This document shows positions 1 through 8,386 of a stretch of 32,247 nucleotides of DNA, piece by piece. Below the pieces are notes generated by a model. That model made no database searches. It had not been told where the DNA came from and was given only the letters and a program-made list of their open reading frames with translations. A program made the position numbers and the translations under genes. The DNA is from an uncultured bacterium (lineage in GTDB: Bacteria > UBP6 > UBA1177 > JAKLFG01): NCBI GenBank assembly GCA_937871295.1, contig CALMRE010000156.1, positions 1 to 32,247 on the forward strand, written 5' to 3'. Position 1 is the first letter of the stretch. Every line of letters begins with the position of its first letter.

Positions 1-2
1 TC

Positions 3-3000
3 ATGGACTGCGAAGACATGAAGGATGAATTCGGCGTGGGCGAACTTCCCGACGATCCGACCGATAGCGACGAATTGACCGACGACGACACCGCGCCCAC
101 CCCGTGCGAACCGAACCCCTGCACCGCTATCGACGACAGTAACGGCGCCTGTACGGTCGACGGCGAAACCTTCATCTGCGGCTGCGACGAGAACTATTCG
201 TGGAACGCGACCGACAAGACCTGCGATCCCGGCATCCGGCGCACCGACTGCGTCAACATTCCGGCGGCGGGAGCGCACGGCACCGGCGACTACAGCGACG
301 GCAAGTTCGAACAGACGTGGGACGGCGAGGCATGGCTTCCCGCGTCGGTGGTCTGCACATGGGAATGCGACACCAACTACACGCTCAACACCAATGAAGA
401 TGGCTGTATCGCCGACACGCAGCGCACCGACTGCGCCAATATCCCGTTGAACGCCCACGGCGCCGGTGAGAACGCCGACGGCAAATTCCTGCAGGTGTGG
501 GACGGCGACAGTTGGGAACCGGCCGTCGCTACCTGCACTTGGGCCTGCGACGCCAACTACACCGTGAATACCGGCGGTGACGCCTGCGAAGCCGACACCC
601 GACGGACCACCTGTACCAATACGTTGCCCGCGAACGCGAACTGGTCCGGGGACAATGCCGACGGCAAGTTCCTCCAGACTTGGGACGGCGATTCATGGGA
701 ACCGGCGACCGCCGTATGCCTGTGGGCCTGCGTGACCAATTATGTCGTCAACACGGCGGGCGACGCCTGCGAGGGAGAGGTCCGTCGCACCGACTGTCCC
801 AATGCCCTGCCCGATAACGCTCACTGGATAGCCCCGAACGCCGACGGCAAATTTGAACAGGCGTGGGACGGCGACAGTTGGGAGCCGGTATCCGACACCT
901 GCGATTTCGCCTGCGATGCGCACCACACATGGAACGGCAATCTGTGCGAACTGGACACTCAGCGCGTTGACTGCGTGAACATCCCGGCCAACGCTCACGG
1001 CACCGGCGACAATGTCGACGGCAAATTCCTTCAGACTTGGGATATCGCCGGTGACGACTGGGCGCCGCTCACTTTCGACTGCTCATGGGAATGCGACACC
1101 AACTACACTCTCAACGGCGAAGGAACCGCCTGCGACGCCGACACGCAACGAGCCGCCTGTACCAATACCCTGCCCGACCATGCGGATTGGAGCGGAGACA
1201 ACTCAGACGGCCAGTTCGAACAGACTTGGGACGGCGGGGACTGGGTGCCCGCGACCTTCGATTGCGCGTGGGAATGTTTTGCGCAGTATGAAAAAACAGG
1301 CGATGAGTGCCTGTTGCGGCCGGTCATTTTTGTCGATCATACCGCGACCGATGGCGCCAATACCGGTTACTCATGGACCGACGCCTTCACCGATCTTTCC
1401 GACGCGCTCGATATGATCGTTACCGGTCAGGAGATATGGGTCGCCGCGGGCACCTACAAACCCTCCCGCTGCCCCTACTTCGACGGCTGTGACGATACGG
1501 AAAAGACCTTCCTGTTGTTCAGCGATACGGGGGTCGATTTCGTCCTGTATGGCGGTTTCGACGGCACCGAAACGACGCGCGCCGAGCGCGACTGGAATGC
1601 CAACGAGACCATTCTGTCGGGCGATATCGCCGGCGACGATGCATGGGATGATGTCAACGGCGGCTGGCTGAACCGCACCGATAATGTCTATCGCGTGTTG
1701 GTGTTCGATCCCGCCATGCCCTCGAATACCCTGCTGTTGGACGGCTTTACCGTCAGCGGCGGGCACAGCGAAGGTATGAATCAGCGGGGAGGCGCTGTTT
1801 CTTCCACCAACCATGCCGTTGAGGTGCGCAACTGCGTATTCACCGGCAATGTTGCTTCGAACGGTGGCGCCATCTTCGTTATCGACGGCCAACTGACCGT
1901 CGATAACGCTTTTTTCTACCGCAATGCGGCCGATCCTTCTTCTTCCGGCAGCGGTGGAGCGATAGCCACCCTGAACGCTCCCCTCTCCCTGACCGACTCG
2001 CTCTTTGAAGAAAACTTCGCCGGCGATAATGCCGGTGCGGTCAGCGGCGGTGGCGATGTGACGATATCCGGCTCTTCTTTCATCAATAACCATGCCGAAG
2101 GAAACGCCGCCGCCCTTTCCATCGGAAATGCGGCTTTGGCAACTATCACCGATACCGATTTTGTCGGGAATACTGCGGTATTCGGCGGCGCCATCGGCAT
2201 AAACACCACCACTTCGGTTATCGTTGCCTCCTGCTATTTCGAAGGCAATGAGGCGATCGACGAAAATGGCACGGGGGGATCCATCAGTGTGACCGCCGAC
2301 TCCTTCTCCCTTTCCAATTCCCAGTTCGTCAACAACAGCGCCTCCATGGGTTCCGCGGTGCAACTCTGGACGGTCGCCGACGCAACGGTGACCTCCGTCA
2401 CCTTCACGGGAAATACCGGTTCCGCGATCTCCGGCCAAGAATGCGCTGTGGTGATCACCGATTCAACTTTTACCGACAATATCGCCGCCGCGAGCGGTGT
2501 CTCCGCCATTGAGATACAGGACGCCTCCTCCCTTTCCATAAGCGGTTCGTCGTTCCTATCGAATGAGGCGAGCAAGAGCACCATTAATGTCAGAGATACC
2601 CTCCTTTTCTCCGTAAACGACTGTTCCTTCCAGAACAACAATGGATCGGCAATAGGTACAGGAGGAACCCCCCTACAGATGGCGGACTGTGATTTCATCG
2701 GCAACCATGCCGCCTCCGGAGCCGCCGTCAACCCCGGCGATGGCGATCACACGATAACCAACTGCCGTTTCAAGGACAATGCCGCCGACCTGCCGGGAGA
2801 ACCGGATAACATCTTTGCCGGCTGGGGCGGGGTCATGGCTATGATGGGGGCGAACATGACGGTCGTCAACTCAGTCTTCGAGGGTAACACCGCGGCCGAA
2901 ACGGGCGGCGCCGTCGTAGCCATCTGGTCCACGCTTTCCTTTACCAACTGCACTTTTACCGGCAACACCGACCCTAACGGTGACGGCATCGTCTACCTCG

Positions 3001-3404
3001 GAACGAACGGTCCCGTCGACAATACCGTACTTTGGGATACGGTGGAAGAGGTCACCACTCTCACGGTCGGAGAGGATGTGTACGACATGGGACCGAGCAA
3101 TCCGACCTTCAGTTACAGCGATGTCAAAGGGAGCGGCGGTAGCGCCATGACCTGCGGTATCGGCGGTGACGAAGCCTGTTGGGTGCTTCCCTTCGGCACC
3201 GACGGCGGCAACAACATCGACCTGCCTCCGGTGTTCGACACCGCCAATGTGAACGATCCGCTGAGTCTGCAGGGTGGCTCGCCCTGTAGGGATATCGGCA
3301 GTAATGCGCTTATACCGGAAGGCATCACCACCGACATACTCGGCAATGCGCGTATCTGGAACACTACTGTCGACATGGGCGCCTACGAGTATTGGGTTGA
3401 ATAG
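3..3404 (+). CDS. Large secreted/surface protein: acidic linker, EGF-like module, six ~60-aa Cys-rich tandem modules, then right-handed beta-helix (polymorphic outer membrane protein-like) ending in a choice-of-anchor-Q-like tail; probably 5'-truncated by the window
   Basis: 1133-aa ORF beginning at base 3 with no signal peptide. CEPNPCTAIDDSNGACTVDGETFICGC is EGF-like; six repeats of the form TQRTDCxNIPxNAHGxGxNxDGKFxQTWDGDxWxPxxxxCxWxCxxNYTxN; then many GGAI / FxxN Pmp-type repeats; C-terminus GITTDILGNARIWNTTVDMGAYEY. Confidence 0.8.
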   Translation: MDCEDMKDEFGVGELPDDPTDSDELTDDDTAPTPCEPNPCTAIDDSNGACTVDGETFICGCDENYSWNATDKTCDPGIRRTDCVNIPAAGAHGTGDYSDGKFEQTWDGEAWLPASVVCTWECDTNYTLNTNEDGCIADTQRTDCANIPLNAHGAGENADGKFLQVWDGDSWEPAVATCTWACDANYTVNTGGDACEADTRRTTCTNTLPANANWSGDNADGKFLQTWDGDSWEPATAVCLWACVTNYVVNTAGDACEGEVRRTDCPNALPDNAHWIAPNADGKFEQAWDGDSWEPVSDTCDFACDAHHTWNGNLCELDTQRVDCVNIPANAHGTGDNVDGKFLQTWDIAGDDWAPLTFDCSWECDTNYTLNGEGTACDADTQRAACTNTLPDHADWSGDNSDGQFEQTWDGGDWVPATFDCAWECFAQYEKTGDECLLRPVIFVDHTATDGANTGYSWTDAFTDLSDALDMIVTGQEIWVAAGTYKPSRCPYFDGCDDTEKTFLLFSDTGVDFVLYGGFDGTETTRAERDWNANETILSGDIAGDDAWDDVNGGWLNRTDNVYRVLVFDPAMPSNTLLLDGFTVSGGHSEGMNQRGGAVSSTNHAVEVRNCVFTGNVASNGGAIFVIDGQLTVDNAFFYRNAADPSSSGSGGAIATLNAPLSLTDSLFEENFAGDNAGAVSGGGDVTISGSSFINNHAEGNAAALSIGNAALATITDTDFVGNTAVFGGAIGINTTTSVIVASCYFEGNEAIDENGTGGSISVTADSFSLSNSQFVNNSASMGSAVQLWTVADATVTSVTFTGNTGSAISGQECAVVITDSTFTDNIAAASGVSAIEIQDASSLSISGSSFLSNEASKSTINVRDTLLFSVNDCSFQNNNGSAIGTGGTPLQMADCDFIGNHAASGAAVNPGDGDHTITNCRFKDNAADLPGEPDNIFAGWGGVMAMMGANMTVVNSVFEGNTAAETGGAVVAIWSTLSFTNCTFTGNTDPNGDGIVYLGTNGPVDNTVLWDTVEEVTTLTVGEDVYDMGPSNPTFSYSDVKGSGGSAMTCGIGGDEACWVLPFGTDGGNNIDLPPVFDTANVNDPLSLQGGSPCRDIGSNALIPEGITTDILGNARIWNTTVDMGAYEYWVE
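231..1320 (+). repeat. Six tandem coding repeats of about 180 bp (about 60 aa Cys-rich module)
   Basis: Six successive copies of [TR]xR-x-x-C-x-N-x-x-P-x-x-A...DGKFxQxWD...W-x-P...C-x-x-x-C in the first ORF; DNA-level conservation in tggGACGGCGAcagttGGGAaCCGG blocks. Confidence 0.85.
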
Positions 3405-3417
3405 TGAGTCGTGAGTC

Positions 3418-5157
3418 GTGAATCGTGAGAAGAAATACCGAATTGTAGGGGCGCGATCCATCGCGCCCCTTTTTCTTTTTTTGTTCCTCATCGCCTGTAA
3501 CGGCGGCAATACGACCACCACTGACGCCGATCTCGACGCCGATCTCGACGCCGACATGACCGATCAGTCGGATCAGTCCGACGATATTCCTGATCTCCCT
3601 GATGTCACCGTCGATGACGATCTCATCGAAACACCCGAAGCCGACCTGCCCGATGAGGATCCAGTCTCTTCGCCGATCATCGTTGCCCTGTCGGTAACGA
3701 TGAATCCGAATCCGGCGGCGCCGCTGGTCGGCGTCGTTACCGCAACCACCGAACCGGCGACCCGCCTGCGGGTGACGCTCGAAAGCAGTGAGGGAAGTGA
3801 AACTATACGCTATACGCAATTGTCGAGTGAACACCGGTTGCCGATCCTTGGCCTCCTGCCGGGGAAGATATATACCGTGACGGCGGCTGCCGAAACGCCT
3901 AACGGTTCAACGAAAACACACCCCAAGAATTTCACGCTGATCACACCTTCTTTGCGCCTTGATTTCCCCGATATACAACATATCAATCATCGACCGGAAG
4001 GACGCGAACCGGGATATATTCTTATTGTACTGGGCAAGGCACAGGGACCTGTCGACGATTTCGGTTTTCACACGGTTCTTTTCGATATCAAAGGCAATAT
4101 CCGCTGGTTTTACCAAAGCGACGGCAGACAGCACGGATTGCAGACGTTGCCTAATGGGAACCTTCTCATGCAGTTTTCTCAAAGAGTTCTTGAGGTCGAC
4201 ATGTTCGGCGACAGCGTCGGCGAATGGCTTGTCGGATCGGCGACCGGAGGTCCGCTTGCGGTCACGGTGGCGGGAGGAAAAAGATTTCATCATTCTGCGA
4301 TACAGACCCTCAACGATACCATAATCGTGCTTGACGATGACACCCGCATGATGGAAAATTACCCGACCAGCGATACCGACCCTGATGCGCCGAAGGATAC
4401 AGTACTCGTAAGAGGAGACGCCGTCATCGAATTCAATCGCGATGGCATCGTTTTAAAACAGCACTATCTTCTCGACATACTCGACCCCTATCGCATTGGC
4501 TATCTCTTTATCCCGGGCAACCAGTGGAGCCACGCGAACTATGCCCTGCCGATCGCCGATGACGACAGTATCGTCGTTTCGGTACGCCACCAGTCATGCA
4601 TCGCCAAATTCGACCGTGTCACCGGCGATCTTCGATGGATCCTCGGCAACCATGAAAAGTGGGACAAGACTTTTGAACCGTTCCTTCTCGCGCCGATCGG
4701 GATACCGTTCGAATGGCAGTGGTATCAGCACAATCCGAAACTCACGCCGGATGACACCTTTCTCGTGTTCGACAACGGAAATTACCGCGCAATGCCTTTC
4801 GATCCACCGTTGATCGCCGAAGAGAACCGGAGCCGCGCCGTCGAGTACCGGGTCGATGAGGTGAACATGACGGTCGAACAAATATGGGAATGGTTTCCCA
4901 ACGAAGACCCTCTCGTATACACGGCAGAACTCGGAGATATCCATCATCTGCCGCAGACCGGCGATGTCGTTGTTACCTTCGGAAGCATTCTCGAGGACAC
5001 CGCCAGAAAAGCGCGCATCTTTGAGGTGACCCATACGGCTCCGGCGGAAGTATTATACGAACTTCGCGTTGACGATATCGTCGCAAATGAGATGGGATGG
5101 ATAGTCACCAGTTCTGCCTTCCGCTCTTCTCTCTACCCCGAAGGGATGATCGAGTAG
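3418..5157 (+). CDS. Arylsulfotransferase (ASST)-like lipoprotein
   Basis: GTG start; lipoprotein signal with lipobox LFLIAC; D-rich linker DADLDADLDADMTDQSDQSDD; ASST-family pattern: FDIKGNIRWFY, HHSAIQTLNDTIIVL, WSHANYALPIADDDSIVVSVRHQSCIAKFDRVTGDLRWILG, WYQHNPKLTPDDTFLVFDNGNYRA. Confidence 0.8.
   Translation: MNREKKYRIVGARSIAPLFLFLFLIACNGGNTTTTDADLDADLDADMTDQSDQSDDIPDLPDVTVDDDLIETPEADLPDEDPVSSPIIVALSVTMNPNPAAPLVGVVTATTEPATRLRVTLESSEGSETIRYTQLSSEHRLPILGLLPGKIYTVTAAAETPNGSTKTHPKNFTLITPSLRLDFPDIQHINHRPEGREPGYILIVLGKAQGPVDDFGFHTVLFDIKGNIRWFYQSDGRQHGLQTLPNGNLLMQFSQRVLEVDMFGDSVGEWLVGSATGGPLAVTVAGGKRFHHSAIQTLNDTIIVLDDDTRMMENYPTSDTDPDAPKDTVLVRGDAVIEFNRDGIVLKQHYLLDILDPYRIGYLFIPGNQWSHANYALPIADDDSIVVSVRHQSCIAKFDRVTGDLRWILGNHEKWDKTFEPFLLAPIGIPFEWQWYQHNPKLTPDDTFLVFDNGNYRAMPFDPPLIAEENRSRAVEYRVDEVNMTVEQIWEWFPNEDPLVYTAELGDIHHLPQTGDVVVTFGSILEDTARKARIFEVTHTAPAEVLYELRVDDIVANEMGWIVTSSAFRSSLYPEGMIE
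3447..3483 (+). terminator. Rho-independent terminator-like hairpin plus T-tract, located inside the signal-peptide codons of the downstream lipoprotein
   Basis: AGGGGCGCGA-TCCA-TCGCGCCCCT: perfect 10-bp stem, 4-nt loop, followed by TTTTCTTTTTTT. Confidence 0.65.
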
Positions 5158-5160
5158 TCG

Positions 5161-6168
5161 TTACCCTTCCAGCAGTCGCTGGCCGCCCGGCAGTCGTTTT
5201 GTGAATAGAAAAAGTTTATACAGGTGATCCTGCAGGCGGGGCGCCCGTTCAAGCAGGGAGAAGAGCCGCTCCTGTTTCCGTTTGAAGGCAAGTATCCGCT
5301 TGAGTTCCGGCATCGCGTAGTTCGTATCCTTCAGTCTGCGGCCCAGTTCGCGGCCGCTGATGACCGCCGTCGATATCCCCTCGCCGGTCGCGCGCAGCGC
5401 CAGTCCCGCCGCGTCGCCGATGAGGTAGAGCCCGTCGTGTTCGACCCCGGCGTAGCGGTGTTCTACCCAGCCGCCTTTCAGCGAAGAGACGGCACTTCCG
5501 GGGAAACGCCGCCCGATCTGTTCGTCGAGCAGGCGGCGGGCGTCGGCGACCGGCATGCGGACCGGATCGAAATAAATCCCGATATTCACCCGGTCGCGGT
5601 GCGGGAACGACCAGAGGTAGGCGGCGCCGTAGCGCGCCGCGTCAAGGATAAGGGTGTAATCGGACGATGCGGCGCGCACCTCACGGTAGAGGCCTAAAGA
5701 ACGGCCGGTCGGCAGTCCCAGAAAGCGCCGGACGGCCGAGAGCGATCCGTCGGCGCCGACGATGCGGTCGGCCGACAATTCGTCGCCGTCGCCGGTAGCA
5801 ATGGTGTGACGATCGATCATGCGGGCACCGGTCCCGACAAGGAACTCGATCCCCGCCCCGTTGGGTATCTTCGCCAACTGGTAACTGGCGAGCGTTTCGC
5901 GCGGTACGGTGAAGCGGGGCGTTTCAAGGCGGAGCCGGTGCCCCTTTCCCGCTATTTCGACGAGTTGTTCGTCGAACCGGAGCGCCGAGGGGGGCACGAG
6001 GTCGGCGGGCATCAGCCGCGACAGCGCTCCGGCGCAGGCTTTCGGGCCGATGATCCGCTGTCGTTCCAGCACTATGACCGATGCGCCCGATCCGGCGAGT
6101 TCGCCGGCGCAGGCGAGCCCCGCCGGACCGGCGCCGATGATGAGTATGTCGCAGTGTTTTTTCGGCAT
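5161..6168 (-). CDS. Geranylgeranyl reductase family FAD-dependent oxidoreductase
   Basis: N-terminal DILIIGAGPAGLACAGELA dinucleotide fold; PKACAGAL; YLWSFPHRDRVNIGI (YxWxFP-type motif); LIGDAAGLALRATGEGISTA. Start set at the internal ATG (MPKKHCD). Confidence 0.85.
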   Translation of the reverse strand: MPKKHCDILIIGAGPAGLACAGELAGSGASVIVLERQRIIGPKACAGALSRLMPADLVPPSALRFDEQLVEIAGKGHRLRLETPRFTVPRETLASYQLAKIPNGAGIEFLVGTGARMIDRHTIATGDGDELSADRIVGADGSLSAVRRFLGLPTGRSLGLYREVRAASSDYTLILDAARYGAAYLWSFPHRDRVNIGIYFDPVRMPVADARRLLDEQIGRRFPGSAVSSLKGGWVEHRYAGVEHDGLYLIGDAAGLALRATGEGISTAVISGRELGRRLKDTNYAMPELKRILAFKRKQERLFSLLERAPRLQDHLYKLFLFTKRLPGGQRLLEG

Positions 6169-6245
6169 GGCCTCTCCCTCTCCGGACTCTTTGCATGGTG
6201 CCTCGCCTGCCGGTGAAAAGCAAGAAAGGAAGCGGCGCGGTTTGA

Positions 6246-6274
6246 TTGACTCTTGCGGCGCCGGACGATATACT
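6246..6274 (+). promoter_or_regulatory. Sigma-70-like promoter for the 6300 gene
   Basis: TTGACT - 17 nt - TATACT, 26 nt upstream of the ATG, with GGGAG between. Confidence 0.6.
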
Positions 6275-6299
6275 GGCGGGCACAAAAGGGAGTTTCCCC

Positions 6300-8378
6300 A
6301 TGTCCGCACCCTCTCCGGCGGCCCGCAGAGCGCTGTTCCGCGCCGTGATCTACGCCGCGCTCGGATCGGTCTTTCAGGTCCTGACGGTCCGCATGCTTTC
6401 CTATGTGTTCCCCTTCCAGATGATCTTCGCGATATCGCTGACCGCCGCCTTCTCGCTCCTGTTCACCGGTGTCGGCGCACTCTTGGCGAAGCGGTTGAAA
6501 ACCCGCACCCCGCTCATCATGGGCCTGACCGGTCTTTCGTTCTTCCTTTCCTTCGTGCTGATGTCGCTCGGGACCCTTCTTCCCAAAAGCGTCATGTTCG
6601 CCGTGACGCTGGAGAACATACTCGCGCTCCTGCCGGGCGGCATGGTCGCCTCCATCCCGCTGGCCGCCGCCGCGGTCGCCGTACCGCTGGTCCTGTCGGG
6701 CGTGCTGGCGGGCGGTTTCTACCTGACGGTGCTCGAGGAGGAGCCGCCGCTCCTCAAATGGCTGGTCGCCGGCACCGCCGTCGGCTTTTTCGCCGGCTAT
6801 GCGGGGACCGCCCTGCTTATCGGCATGACGGGGATTTGGAATTTGATTCTCATCGCGGCGATACTCGCCATGTTCGCCTTCCTGCGGCCGCCGCTTTTCG
6901 CTATTCTTGCGCTCATCGTCGTCGCCGCCGTCACCCTGACCGATCCCGACGCCTATCTTTTCAAGAAACTGGGGCGGGAACCGCTCACGTGGGTACAGGG
7001 AGATCAGGTCACCCATCAACTCGGCTTCTGGTCCCCCTACTCGCGGCTCGATTTCTACGATCTGGGCGACGGTCGGCTGGGCGGCCTCTACAACGGCATC
7101 CAATGGTGGTCCACCGGCGATACGGCGCGCGATATCGGCCTGCGGCGCGAACTCTACCGCGACATGACCGGCGATGTGCTGGTCATCGGATCGGGCGGCG
7201 GCTACGGGCTCCTGTCGCTGGTCAACGCCGGTTCGATAACGGCGGTCGAACTCGATCCGGGCGTCATAGAAGCCCTTCAGGGACCGCTGGCCCGCTACAA
7301 CCGGAACATCTACAACCGGGCCGAGGTCCACGCGCAGGACGGCCGCGCTTTCCTCGACGCCACCGACCGGAAATTCGACATCATAATCTACGAGGCTCCC
7401 GAGTTCGTCTTCGCGAACTCCGAAAAGAGTTTCGTCAGCATGGAGAACCATCTCTACACCGTCGAGGGTATCGCACAGGCCTTCGACCGGTTGAAACCCG
7501 GCGGCGCGTTCATCGTCTTCCATACCTACGGCCTGATACCCACCGAACGCTTCGTCGCGGCCTATCCCGACGGCGCGCAGTGGGCGGTCTTCAAAGCGGA
7601 GGCGGAGGTCATCCGGAAGGTGCAGGTGGTCTTCGCGGTCGCCGCGCGGGAAACCGCCGTCGTCGAAAAATGGCGCGATCTTTTCCTGCGTAACGGCGCC
7701 CGGGAGCTGTCGCTGACCCCCGAGTTCACCGCCGCGGTGCGGCAGGCCGCGCCGGTGACCGACGACCGGCCGCTGCTCCATTTCCGCGACTGGCGGCAGG
7801 CGGTTCCCTTCCTTGCGACCGGCTCCCTCATCGCGCTGGTGCTGACGCTTCTGCTTTTTCTCAAGCGGCCGCGCCGTCTGCCGCTGTTCTTCGCGCTGGT
7901 GGGGACCGGGTTCATCATGACCGAACTGGCGATCATCAATCTGCTGCGCTCCCTGCTGGGCGGCTATGTCGAAACGACCGCCGTCGCGCTCGGGTTTTTC
8001 GCCCTCTCCACCGCCGTCGGGGCGCTCTACCACGACAGGATACCGGCGCGCCGCCTCATCCCGTTGACCCTGGCGGGCTTCGCGATACTGTTCCTTCTGC
8101 TCACCCATCTGCCGGTGGCGGCCGCGTTGCCGGTGAAAATACTCTGGATCGGCGTCGCCGTGAGCGCCCCCGGCTTCATCATGGGGGTCTTCTTCCCGGC
8201 GGGACTCGCGGCGGGGGCCGCCGCCGAATCGCCCTACTTCTACGCGGTCGACACCGCCGGCACCGCGCTCGGCTTCATCCTGTTCTATCTGCTCATTCTC
8301 GCGGCGGGCTTCACCGGCGCCGTCGGCGCGGCGCTCCTCTGCTACCTCGGCGCCGCCTATCTCTATTCCCGCGCCTGA
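6300..8378 (+). CDS. Polytopic membrane protein with embedded spermidine-synthase-like (dcSAM/SAM-binding) domain
   Basis: Hydrophobic segments flank a Rossmann domain: DVLVIGSGGGYGLLSLVNAGSITAVELDPGVIEAL...VHAQDGRAFLDATDRKFDIIIYEAPEF; start at ATG 6300 (MSAPSPAAR). Confidence 0.8.
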   Translation: MSAPSPAARRALFRAVIYAALGSVFQVLTVRMLSYVFPFQMIFAISLTAAFSLLFTGVGALLAKRLKTRTPLIMGLTGLSFFLSFVLMSLGTLLPKSVMFAVTLENILALLPGGMVASIPLAAAAVAVPLVLSGVLAGGFYLTVLEEEPPLLKWLVAGTAVGFFAGYAGTALLIGMTGIWNLILIAAILAMFAFLRPPLFAILALIVVAAVTLTDPDAYLFKKLGREPLTWVQGDQVTHQLGFWSPYSRLDFYDLGDGRLGGLYNGIQWWSTGDTARDIGLRRELYRDMTGDVLVIGSGGGYGLLSLVNAGSITAVELDPGVIEALQGPLARYNRNIYNRAEVHAQDGRAFLDATDRKFDIIIYEAPEFVFANSEKSFVSMENHLYTVEGIAQAFDRLKPGGAFIVFHTYGLIPTERFVAAYPDGAQWAVFKAEAEVIRKVQVVFAVAARETAVVEKWRDLFLRNGARELSLTPEFTAAVRQAAPVTDDRPLLHFRDWRQAVPFLATGSLIALVLTLLLFLKRPRRLPLFFALVGTGFIMTELAIINLLRSLLGGYVETTAVALGFFALSTAVGALYHDRIPARRLIPLTLAGFAILFLLLTHLPVAAALPVKILWIGVAVSAPGFIMGVFFPAGLAAGAAAESPYFYAVDTAGTALGFILFYLLILAAGFTGAVGAALLCYLGAAYLYSRA

Positions 8379-8386
8379 TCCGCGAC

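Noticed and set aside
1371-2438. 355-aa antisense ORF in the beta-helix region
   Set aside because: Repetitive antisense shadow of the repeat-rich coding strand.
5909-7693. 594-aa plus-strand ORF in another frame over the GGR start and the 6300 gene
   Set aside because: R/G/P-rich translation without motifs; overlaps two well-supported genes.
6072-8108. 678-aa antisense ORF opposite the spermidine-synthase-like gene
   Set aside because: Low-complexity, highly charged (R/E/G/Q-rich) translation typical of antisense frames in GC-rich genes; the plus strand has clear motifs and a promoter.
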